DNA of 64,000 nucleotides, taken from NCBI RefSeq assembly GCF_002197845.1, contig NZ_NIDE01000014.1, forward strand, positions 558,001-622,000. Direction: 5' to 3'. The notes beneath the pieces are model-generated. The model was given only the letters and a program-made list of their open reading frames with translations, searched no databases and had not been told where the DNA came from. Source of the DNA: Fimbriiglobus ruber. GTDB lineage: Bacteria > Planctomycetota > Planctomycetia > Gemmatales > Gemmataceae. Below are positions 28,875 through 36,385 of the stretch, in pieces. Each line of letters begins with the position of its first letter. Positions within the stretch are counted from its first letter, which is position 1. The position numbers were made by a program, and so were the translations under genes.

Positions 28875-30019
28875 GGATGACCTCGATGGGTGCGATCGGA
28901 CGGCGGCTGGGTCGGCCGGAAAGGGCTACGGAAACCAGCAAATGTGCAAGAATTGTGCCGCCCCTTTCTGTCGAACCGCTCCATGCCTTAATGCGAAGTA
29001 GCCACCAAATCGCGGCTGCGGCGATATTGCCGGGGCGAGCAGTCCATGACCCACATGAAGGCGGTGCTGAGCGCGCTTTCCGATTCGTCGCTCAGTGCTT
29101 GCGCGATGACTGAAATCGATCCCATCCGTCTGCCGGCAAGACCGCTCTCGAACGGATGTCCTTTCGCTTGCTGAGCGTGTCGGTAGCCCGTTGAGGGAGT
29201 CGCCGGCCGGGCCAGACACCCGGCGGACGCCGGCCACGAGCAGCGTCTGTCACCAATTCCGCGACCTTCGCCTTGCCCCGAGTCTTTCCTTCGGAGTCGA
29301 TCCGTCGATCATTCCCGGACGGCTTCTCGTCCTCTTGCCGGCCCGGCAGACCGCCGATCTTTCTCCCGGCGGCCGTGCGATTGCCCATGTTATCCGGTCC
29401 AGAATAGTGGTGGGAGACCGCATCATCGGGACCCCCACCCGTGAACGTTCTGTTGAACTGCCCGTCGACACGCCCGCGCGGCAATCGCCCGTGATCCCGG
29501 CCGGCCGACCCGGTTGGATACAACAACGCGGGCGAGGTGCCGTCGGGACCCGCCCGTAGTGACGGACCCCGAGCGGGACGCGGACAACGGGTCCGCGTGA
29601 TCCAAAACGTCTTGGGTCGGTTCGTGGGCGACTTCCGTGCGGCGACAGACCCGTCGCACCGGGCACCCGACCCGGATCCGGAATCCTCGTCGAATGGGTT
29701 CAGCGGCGGCCGCCGGGGGGCGTTCCCGGAACGACGGCGAGAAGCGAGGAACCGCTCGTCGAACACCCGAAGTCGGATGGCGGAGGTTGACCTGCCGGAC
29801 GGCACGTCCGGGACGCGTTCGGCGGCCATCGGTGGCACGCCGCGGAGGTGGTCGCTGACCTCGTAGGATTTGAAGAGGGTCCGGGGCGTGGACGTCCTTC
29901 CGGACGGTAGGCGAAGGGAATCGCGCCCCGGCCCCGGGCACGCTGGTGAACTCGACGCCCGCGAGGCGTCACCGGGGACGGCTGCCGCCCCTCAATTTCC
30001 CCTCTGGTGGAGTGAATTC
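28875..30019. other. 1.1-kb region without a supported gene
   Basis: It separates the divergent dehydrogenase and esterase genes. Frames of up to 249 codons exist on the minus strand (29092-29838), but they are rich in Arg, Pro and Ser, lack ribosome-binding sites and show no family. It may hold degraded coding sequence. Promoters for both flanking genes should lie at its ends. Confidence 0.4.
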
Positions 30020-30922
30020 ATGCCTTCTGCGCGATTGTTACTGGTTACTTGTGCCTTGTTCGTCGGGGTGCCGACGGTTCCTGCCGCCGACCCGCCCCAA
30101 AAGGCCGAACCCGAGCGCCTAAAACTCTGGAACCTGCGCGCGCCCAACGGCGACGGCACGTTCGAGAAGGCCGAAACGTGGGTCACCATCCACCGGCCGG
30201 AGAAACCGAACGGCACCGCCGTCGTGATCTGTCCGGGCGGCGGCTACGGCGGGTTGGTGACCGGGGCCGAGGGCCGCGGAATCGCGACGTGGTTGAACGC
30301 CCACGGGATCACCGGGGTGGTGCTGGAATACCGCCTGCCGAAGGGGCGGCCGTTCGTGCCACTGCTCGATGCCCAGCGGGCGATCCGCACGGTCCGGGCG
30401 AACGCCCGGGGGTGGGGCGTCGATCCCGCCAAGGTCGGCATCATCGGATTTTCGGCCGGCGGGCACTTGGCCTCGGCCGCCGGGACCCACTTCGACGACG
30501 GTGACCTCAAGTCGGAAGACGCGATCGAGAAGATGAGCTGCCGGCCCGACTTCATGATCCTGGTGTACCCGGTCGTCACGATGGGCCGGGGCACGCACGG
30601 GGGCTCCCGAACCAACCTCCTCGGGAACACGCCCGACGACAAGCTGGTGACGCTGTTCTCGAACGAAACACAGGTGACGGCGAAGACGCCGCCCGCGTTC
30701 CTGGCCCACGCGAAGGACGACACGCTCGTCGTGCCGGCGAACAGCCGGGCGTTCTATGCCGCCCTGCGGGCCCAGAAGGTGCCGGCCAAATACCTGGAGT
30801 TGCCTTCCGGCGGGCACGGCCTGAACGGGTACCAGGGGCCGATGTGGGACGCCTGGCAGGCGGAGTCGCTGGCGTGGCTGGCGGAGGAGAAATTCGTTCC
30901 CGCGATCGGAGCCAACAAGTAG
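30020..30922 (+). CDS. Secreted alpha/beta hydrolase (acetylxylan esterase/lipase-like)
   Basis: 300 residues from ATG 30020 (GGAG seven bases upstream), which opens a signal peptide (MPSARLLLVTCALFVGVPTVPAA). Family marks: oxyanion-hole GTAVVICPGGGYGGL, the Tyr loop VVLEYRLPKGR, nucleophile elbow GFSAGGHLAS, and the C-terminal ELPSGGHGLNGYQGP with the catalytic His. An Asp stands in AHAKDDTLVVP. The BD-FAE/carbohydrate esterase type suggests removal of acetyl groups from plant or algal polysaccharides in the periplasm or outside. It is monocistronic. Confidence 0.9.
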   Translation: MPSARLLLVTCALFVGVPTVPAADPPQKAEPERLKLWNLRAPNGDGTFEKAETWVTIHRPEKPNGTAVVICPGGGYGGLVTGAEGRGIATWLNAHGITGVVLEYRLPKGRPFVPLLDAQRAIRTVRANARGWGVDPAKVGIIGFSAGGHLASAAGTHFDDGDLKSEDAIEKMSCRPDFMILVYPVVTMGRGTHGGSRTNLLGNTPDDKLVTLFSNETQVTAKTPPAFLAHAKDDTLVVPANSRAFYAALRAQKVPAKYLELPSGGHGLNGYQGPMWDAWQAESLAWLAEEKFVPAIGANK

Positions 30923-31052
30923 GCGGGTTCGTCCCGTCCGGTGCGTCGACTCCTCGTCATCACGAATGCCGCGGCGGATTTGGCCGCGGGGCTTTGGGCC
31001 GGTCGCTGCTTCCCCATCTGCCCGCTTTTATCACGCCACCCCGAAGGGGGGC

Positions 31053-31337
31053 TCATTTCTTCTCATCCCCGGCTTTCCGGCCCGCCCGGATCCGGCCCGG
31101 CCGGGGCAGGACTTCCCGCTCGACCTCCGATAACAGGTCGCCGGTGGTCATCCCGAGCGCCCGGGCGACCTTCTGGGCGACCAGGATGGACGGCATCCGG
31201 AGGCCCCGTTCGAGCAGCCCGACGTACGTCCGGTGGAGGCCGGCGGCGGCGGCCAGGGCCTCCTGCGAGAGGCCGGCGGCGGCCCGCCGCCGGCGGACGA
31301 TCTGGGCGAACTGGAGCAGGAGCGGGTCGGCGGGCAT
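31053..31337 (-). CDS. XRE-family transcriptional regulator
   Basis: 94 residues from ATG 31337. A clear Cro/C1 helix-turn-helix spans residues 8-65 (FAQIVRRRRAAAGLSQEALAAAAGLHRTYVGLLERGLRMPSI). A short basic tail ends in RKAGDEKK. There is no sensor domain. The start has no clear Shine-Dalgarno box; an in-frame start at 31379 is possible. It is divergent from the zinc-finger gene at 31527, and repeated GAGAC/GTCTC palindromes lie between them, so it probably represses both genes. Confidence 0.85.
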   Translation of the reverse strand: MPADPLLLQFAQIVRRRRAAAGLSQEALAAAAGLHRTYVGLLERGLRMPSILVAQKVARALGMTTGDLLSEVEREVLPRPGRIRAGRKAGDEKK

Positions 31338-31394
31338 GGGGCGGCACCGAAATCGGTACTCGACACCACCCCGAGACATCGGTCTACAGATTGT

Positions 31395-31471
31395 TGTCTG
31401 GAGACAGTTGTCTCAAAGACGCGCGGCGGGTATAGTACCCCCGGCCCGGTGACCCGAGACGATCGTCTCGG
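31395..31471. promoter_or_regulatory. Operator cluster of GAGAC/GTCTC palindromes
   Basis: Three inverted repeats share the half-site AGAC: TGTCT-GG-AGACA (31395-31406), GAGACA-GT-TGTCTC (31401-31414) and the perfect 18-bp CCGAGACGATCGTCTCGG (31454-31471). They bracket the promoter at 31408-31436 and lie between an XRE regulator and its divergent neighbour, the normal place for autoregulatory operators. Confidence 0.7.
31408..31436 (+). promoter_or_regulatory. Sigma-70-like promoter of the zinc-finger gene
   Basis: TTGTCT (31408-31413), 17-base spacer, TATAGT (31431-31436). The -35 box lies within the GAGACA/TGTCTC palindrome, so a repressor bound there would block it. The ATG of the gene is 91 bp downstream. 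Confidence 0.65.
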
Positions 31472-31526
31472 TCCGACCGGCGGCCCGGTCCCGCGGCCGC
31501 CCTCCACTCTTCCGCGAAGGTGTCCG

Positions 31527-31844
31527 ATGGCGAACGAGCCGACCCCGCCCGCAAACCCCAAAGACGCCCACGCGGGGGTGGCGATCCTCATCGCCGTGGT
31601 CCTCGGACTGATCGGGTGCGGGTTCCTGCCCCCGTCGTGCGGGAAGATGCTCCCGGTCGTCGGCCGCCACTTCGCCCACTACTGCGACGCGTGCGGCGGC
31701 GACGGCAAAGTCCGAGACGCGTGCCCGACCTGCCACGGCCACGGCTACTCCGGCGGCGCCCGCTGCGTGACGTGTGGGGGGGCGGGCAAGGTGGAACACG
31801 TCTGCCGGTACTGCAACGGGTCGGGCCAGAAGCCCGCCCGCTGA
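31527..31844 (+). CDS. Membrane-anchored DnaJ-type zinc-finger protein without J domain
   Basis: 105 residues from ATG 31527. One transmembrane segment (VAILIAVVLGLIGCGFL, residues 17-34) is followed by four CxxCxGxG motifs: CDACGGDG, CPTCHGHG, CVTCGGAG and CRYCNGSG. This is the full cysteine-rich zinc domain of DnaJ, which binds two zinc ions and has thiol-disulfide activity, but J and substrate-binding domains are absent. It may be a membrane-bound redox or folding factor (inference). It is divergent from, and probably controlled by, the XRE regulator. Confidence 0.8.
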   Translation: MANEPTPPANPKDAHAGVAILIAVVLGLIGCGFLPPSCGKMLPVVGRHFAHYCDACGGDGKVRDACPTCHGHGYSGGARCVTCGGAGKVEHVCRYCNGSGQKPAR

Positions 31845-32319
31845 CGGGACTCGGGCCGCGGGTCCGCGTTCCGGACCCGCCGACGCGGGCGCCGATCTCC
31901 TCCCCACCGGTTGCCGGGGTTGGTTCACGGTCCTTTGCCTGGTCGGTGGTGTGATCGCCTCCGTCGTCCAAGTCGTGACCGTGCCGTTCGGCCACGGCGG
32001 GAAGAGGTCGGCCGCGGTGTTGCGACGGCGACGGAAGACCGGGTAACGTCCTGCGTCCGGACGCGGCCGCCCATCGAGGCCTCCCGACCCGTGTTCGACG
32101 CGATTCAAACCCCATTCCCCGCCGTTGGTCTTCTCATGCCCACCCCCGATCACGCCCGGTTCGCCCTCCGCGGGTTGTTAGTGGGATAGGTTGCACGGAA
32201 TCGTCTGGTGCAAATGGTCGAAAGGCTATGGGGTTAGTAGATTTAATTTGGATTGGATACCGACCGTGATAGGTTGTACACGTTCACTCCAATTACCAGC
32301 TCGGCGGCAGGAGGTGCGC
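31845..32319. other. Gap downstream of the zinc-finger gene
   Basis: I see no gene here. The stretch 32195-32300 is lower in GC than its surroundings and may hold the promoter of the next gene. Confidence 0.4.
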
Positions 32320-32649
32320 TTGCCAACACGTGACGAGTTCCTGCGAGCGGTCTGGGAGCGTGCCATCGATCCGTGGGCGCGCGGCACTTGGTCTGACGCG
32401 ATGGTCGCCGAGACCCAGACCCGTCCCAGCGGGTCTTTCGCGGACGCAGGCCATGCGATATCCCGCCTGCTGGCCGCCGGCGCGGACCGCGGTGACCTGG
32501 CTGCCGTAGCGCGGGCCATCGCCTACGAGACTGCGTTCTCGCTGCTGTACATGCTGGATGATCCCGGGGTAGATGGCGGCGCGGTGTTCATGCTGCACGA
32601 GTCGCTGCTGTCCGCCGACCCGAGCGGGCGAGAGGGTCGCCCCGAATAG
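32320..32649 (+). CDS. Hypothetical soluble helical protein
   Basis: 109 residues from a TTG at 32320, chosen because AGGAGG lies five bases upstream; the frame itself is open from 32191. The sequence PTRDEFLRAVWERAIDPWARG, FADAGHAISRLLAAGADRGDLAAVARAIAYETAFSLLYMLDDPG is helical throughout and has no membrane segment. I recognise no family. Its end is followed within 100 bp by the ISNCY element. Confidence 0.55.
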   Translation: MPTRDEFLRAVWERAIDPWARGTWSDAMVAETQTRPSGSFADAGHAISRLLAAGADRGDLAAVARAIAYETAFSLLYMLDDPGVDGGAVFMLHESLLSADPSGREGRPE

Positions 32650-32750
32650 TTAAGGCGCGGGCAAGCGCGAAGCGGGTACTCGTCAAGGACAGGTCATCGC
32701 CGATAGGATGCAGGTCTGGTTATCGGGCGGTGGGAGCGTTCGGATGTGGG

Positions 32751-34294
32751 TGTTGAAACACATTAGAAATGTCCGGCCTTAACTCGTTAGAAATGTCCTC
32801 CTTGTTCATGCCAAGGAGGACGTATGTCTACCGAGCTACAAGATTGGGGCATTCTAGCCATGAGTCAGCGCGAGCGTGACGTTTTGGCGATTCTGAAGGC
32901 GGTGGTATCGGGAGATCGGACGGTTACGGAAGCCGCTGGTTTGTTGAAGTTGAGCGCGCGTCAGGTCCGGCGACTGAAGGGCAAACTGAAGACCCAGGGT
33001 GACAGCGCCCTGGTGCATGGCCTTCGAGGTCAGCCGTCGAATCGCTGCCTGGAAGCCAAGCTGCGAACGCAGGTGCTGGCGGCGTACCGCCAGCGTTACC
33101 GCGACTTCGGCCCCACCTTCGCGTGCGAGAAGTTGGCGGAAGAAGGGTTGAAGGTGGGCGTCGAAACGCTGCGTCGCTGGTTGCTGGCCGAGGGCTTGTG
33201 GGAACGCCAACGTCGCCGTGACCCGCATCGCAGTCGTCGGCCGCGACGGGCTTGTTTGGGCGAGTTGGTGCAGATGGACGCCTCGGTGCATGAGTGGCTG
33301 GAGGGTCGCGGCGAGACGATCGTTCTGATCACCATGATCGATGACGCCACCAGCCGCGTCGAAGCGAAGTTTTACCGGCATGGGAGCGTGGAATCGCACC
33401 TGGATTTGTTGGGGATCTGGCTGCGGAAATACGGCCGACCGCTGGCGGTTTACACGGATCGACACAGCATCTTCGAGCCGCACGAGAAGGGACGTCCGCT
33501 CGCCGATCCCGACGCGCAAACGCAGTTTGGCCGAGCGCTCGGCGAACTGGCCATAGAGTTGATTCGGGCGCACAGTCCCCAGGCGAAGGGACGTGTCGAG
33601 CGTTCGTTTGGCACGGCTCAGGATCGGTGGGTCAAGGAACTGCGGTTGGCCAAGGTCACGACCTGCGAGGACGCCAACGCGTTGTTGGCGAAACTCCTTC
33701 CCGACCACAACAAGCGGTTCGCCAAGCCGGCGCGTCAGCCAAACGATGCCCATCGACCGTTGGGTCGAGATCACAAGCTGGCGTCGATCCTGTCGATTCA
33801 GAGCGAGCGGGTGGTGAGCAACGACTACGTGGTGCGTTTCGCGAATACGTTCTACCAATTGTTGCCGCCAGCGTACCCGGGAGAGCGTGGCGGCCGGGTG
33901 GTGATTGAGCAGAGACTGGATGGGACGCTGCACATTCGGTTCGGGAAGCGTCATTTGCCGTACCAGGAGATCACCGTGGGGGGCAGCCTTGGGGGCTCTG
34001 CCCCAAACCCCCGGAGTTTAGCGCATCAGCGGCCGATGCCAGTGCGGAGACGACGGGACGGGAGCCGGTCAAGGACTCCCGTCCCGCGGGCATGCAGCCG
34101 ACTGCCGGACGCTCGGTCGCACTCCTGCGGAGCCCTATCCTTCCGGCGGCGAGGAGGTAGATAACCCGAAGCGATCGTACCGTCCAGCTCCAAATCATCC
34201 TTGGCGAAAACGTCTATGATGAGTGGAAATATGTCCCGGGGGGAGGACATTTCTATTGGGGCCAAACCCCGGACATTTCTAATGGGGCGTGACA
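32751..34294 (+). mobile_element. ISNCY-type (IS1202-like) element with a 17-bp target duplication
   Basis: Both ends start TGT and carry two spaced copies of TTAGAAATGTCC or a close variant in the same order (left 32762-32797, right 34240-34284 on the complement). The element is bracketed by a perfect 17-bp direct repeat GAGCGTTCGGATGTGGG at 32734-32750 and 34295-34311. Long target duplications are known for the IS1202 group. Inside is one transposase gene. Confidence 0.85.
32824..34164 (+). CDS. ISNCY-family transposase
   Basis: 446 residues; AGGAGG lies just before the ATG. N-terminal helix-turn-helix regions (VTEAAGLLKLSARQVRRLKGKLK and VETLRRWLLAEGLW) precede an rve integrase core: LVQMDASVHEWLEG (D), LAVYTDRHSIFE (D) and SPQAKGRVERSFGTAQDRWV (E). 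The conserved part ends near residue 385 (HIRFGKRHLPYQEI). The last 60 residues are Arg/Ser-rich and derive from palindromic DNA (11-bp stem at 34054-34064/34076-34086), so the true C terminus may have been replaced by inserted sequence. Confidence 0.88.
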   Translation: MSTELQDWGILAMSQRERDVLAILKAVVSGDRTVTEAAGLLKLSARQVRRLKGKLKTQGDSALVHGLRGQPSNRCLEAKLRTQVLAAYRQRYRDFGPTFACEKLAEEGLKVGVETLRRWLLAEGLWERQRRRDPHRSRRPRRACLGELVQMDASVHEWLEGRGETIVLITMIDDATSRVEAKFYRHGSVESHLDLLGIWLRKYGRPLAVYTDRHSIFEPHEKGRPLADPDAQTQFGRALGELAIELIRAHSPQAKGRVERSFGTAQDRWVKELRLAKVTTCEDANALLAKLLPDHNKRFAKPARQPNDAHRPLGRDHKLASILSIQSERVVSNDYVVRFANTFYQLLPPAYPGERGGRVVIEQRLDGTLHIRFGKRHLPYQEITVGGSLGGSAPNPRSLAHQRPMPVRRRRDGSRSRTPVPRACSRLPDARSHSCGALSFRRRGGR

Positions 34295-35058
34295 GAGCGT
34301 TCGGATGTGGGTAGCAGCGACCGCGCCGAACACGTATAAGGTTCCGGTAGTCAAGAGAGAAAATCTCCACGCCCATGGCTTTTGTTGGTTCAACAAAGCG
34401 TGGTTACAGGGGGTGGGGACGAGTTTCTCGGGCGGTCTGCTTCTGGGGCTCACGCCGCGGTGTCACGCGCCGATACTCGGCGGCTGCACCCAACACGTAT
34501 GGGGACTCTGGCGGCCGAGCCCCGAAGGGTCCGGCGGCTGTGTCCGGGCACACGGCTCCCGGACCGGCCCGATGCCGTTCCGTTCCCGCGGTCCCGGCCA
34601 TTCAAGGCGGCTGGCTCACCCCCGAAGGGGTGTCCCGTTTCTGGGGGCTCGGGTTGCGGGGCAGACGTCGAGGTCTCGCCCCCGGTGGCGAGGGGGCGGG
34701 GAGCGTGTGAGGGCGGCACCGCGGTGCCGCCGCTCGTCGAGCCGCCGGCGGTGCCGTGCGGACTCGTGGACCGGTCGCACGACCGGAGCCCGTGTCACGT
34801 GTCCCCGCCCGCCCTCGCGACCGGGTGTTCTCGTCACGCGCTCACATCGGTCTTCTCCTTCGCCGGCTCTGCGGTGTTGTTCGGGACGGATCGGCGGCCC
34901 ATCAAAGCGACTGGTTGCCCGCGACACGACCCCCGACGCACGGCTCGGGCTCACGGTGACGGTGGGCGTCACTCGTGGCCCACGAGTGCTCGTGCGGGGT
35001 CACTCGGGTTGACGCGTCTGGCTCCCGTTCGGCACCGGCTCGCCGATCCCCCCAGTTC
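34295..35058. other. Gap between ISNCY and IS110 elements
   Basis: It begins with the second copy of the 17-bp target duplication. Frames exist on both strands but none has a family or start signals; they are rich in Arg, Gly and Pro. Several short GC-rich inverted repeats are present. I see no gene. Confidence 0.4.
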
Positions 35059-36170
35059 CCGCCGGTTCAACCGCGGACGAACCGGTCCACGTCGAACACC
35101 TTCTTCGTCCGCAGCAGGTGATACACGACCCGGCCGAGCTTGTGCGCGAAGATCGACAGCCCCTTGCCGCGGCCGTGCGTCGACTGGAGTTTGGCCAGAC
35201 ACTTCTTCATCCGCTCGTCCTTCTGGGCGCTCAACACGGCGGCCTCGGAGAACGCCCACTTGAGCCACGCGTTGCCGGCCTTCGCGTTCCCCACGCCGAC
35301 GATCTTGCCCCCCGACTCCTGCTTGGGCGTGATGAGTCGGGCGTAACTGCAGAACGGCTGCCGGGAATCGAACCGGGTGACCGTATCGATCTCCAAGAGG
35401 ATGGTCAGGGAGATGATCGATCCGACGCCGGGGATGGTTTGCAGGGCGGCCCGTTCGGTCGGGTCGTGTTGGTCGGCCGCGACTACGATGTCCCGCTCGA
35501 GCCGGCGGATCTCGGTGTCGAGCGGGGCGAGCAGGTTCAACCGGGCCTCGACCCCTCGCCGGGCGTGCGGGTCGGTGATGTCGTCCGCAGCCCCGTCCCG
35601 CTTGGACTTGTACTTGACGTCCGAGCCCACGGGGTCGAGGTTGAGTTGCCGGCGGACGGTGTGGACGTGGCCGTAGAGTTCGGCCCGTTGGCGGACGAGC
35701 CGGAGTCGGGTGCGTAACAGGTCCCGCAACCCGCGGCGCTCGTGTGGGTAGGCGTACGCGAGGGGGAAGTTGCCCCCGCGCAGGAGGCGGGCGAGGACCT
35801 CGGCATCGTGGGCGTCAGACTTGGTCTTGGACGCGTGGACGGCCTTGATCCCGAACGCGTGCCCGAGGGCGAACGGGAGGTGGTGCTCGCGGCACGTATC
35901 GGCCAGCCAGTACCACGAGTGGACGCACTCGCACCCGACGAGCAGATCGGGCCCGAACGGTTCGACCGCCTTCAGGAACGGCGCGGGCTTGGCGGGCAGG
36001 TTGCGGGACAGTTGGACGGTCCCGGCCTGGTCGAGGACGCAGACGAACAGGGTTCTTGCGTGCAGATCGACGCCGACATACGATGCGGCGGTTGCAGTGA
36101 GGTAACGCATCGGAAGACTCCGGGGTTGATCGGGGCGACATTCGCCCCACGGGGATTGAACCGGAACCTT
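35059..36170 (-). mobile_element. IS110-family element, ends approximate
   Basis: The transposase gene is bracketed by a 9-bp inverted repeat, CCGGTTCAA at 35062-35070 and TTGAACCGG at 36156-36164, like the subterminal repeats of the IS1111 group. IS110 elements make no regular target duplication, so exact ends cannot be fixed. The right end lies next to the 3' part of an attC-like site (36186-36266). Confidence 0.65.
35067..36110 (-). CDS. IS110-family transposase (DEDD type)
   Basis: 347 residues from ATG 36110 (GGAG seven bases upstream). The N-terminal DEDD RuvC-like domain has YVGVDLHARTLFVCVLD (D), LLVGCECVHSWYWLAD (E) and KTKSDAHDAEVLARLL (DxxD). The C-terminal Transposase_20 domain has LQTIPGVGSIISLTILLEI, FCSYARLITPKQESGGK and NAWLKWAFSEAAV with the conserved Ser. 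Length is normal and there are no breaks. Members of this family use a bridge RNA encoded in a non-coding end; which end would hold it is not clear here. Confidence 0.92.
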   Translation of the reverse strand: MRYLTATAASYVGVDLHARTLFVCVLDQAGTVQLSRNLPAKPAPFLKAVEPFGPDLLVGCECVHSWYWLADTCREHHLPFALGHAFGIKAVHASKTKSDAHDAEVLARLLRGGNFPLAYAYPHERRGLRDLLRTRLRLVRQRAELYGHVHTVRRQLNLDPVGSDVKYKSKRDGAADDITDPHARRGVEARLNLLAPLDTEIRRLERDIVVAADQHDPTERAALQTIPGVGSIISLTILLEIDTVTRFDSRQPFCSYARLITPKQESGGKIVGVGNAKAGNAWLKWAFSEAAVLSAQKDERMKKCLAKLQSTHGRGKGLSIFAHKLGRVVYHLLRTKKVFDVDRFVRG

Positions 36171-36185
36171 CAACAGTATCCAAGC

Positions 36186-36266
36186 GCTGCAGCAGACCCC
36201 GCCTCACGTGTTCTGTCTGAGTGATCAGTCTCCCCCTGGTGGGGTTGCTGAGCTGGGGCGTTCGGC
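36186..36266 (+). repeat. attC-like site J, 5' box missing next to IS110
   Basis: Inner arms CAGCAGACCCCGCC and GGTGGGGTTGCTGAG pair with one extra base on the 5' side. The 3' half is TGAG-CTGGGGC-GTTCGGC (GTTCGGC at 36260-36266), identical in layout to the sites of the 56-59 kb array. No GCCGAAC is found upstream, where the IS110 element ends. Confidence 0.55.
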
Positions 36267-36385
36267 CTGCTTCGAGTGTGTTGTGATTGCGGAGACGGGC
36301 CTCGGCGGTTGGGTTTGCGGCGCACGCCGCGCCGGCAAGTACGGATAAGCGGCGAACTCGTCTCACCGCTCAAGGAGTAGGCGCC

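Noticed and set aside
29092-29838. 249-codon minus-strand frame as a gene
   Set aside because: Arg/Pro/Ser-rich, no ribosome-binding site, no family features; typical of chance frames in GC-rich DNA.
32734-32750. GCGTTCGG in the ISNCY target duplication as another attC-like site
   Set aside because: No TGAG-N7 spacing, no paired inner arms and no GCCGAAC partner were found nearby.
34305-35263. Long plus-strand frames between the ISNCY and IS110 elements
   Set aside because: Several overlapping Arg/Gly-rich frames, none with start signals or domains.
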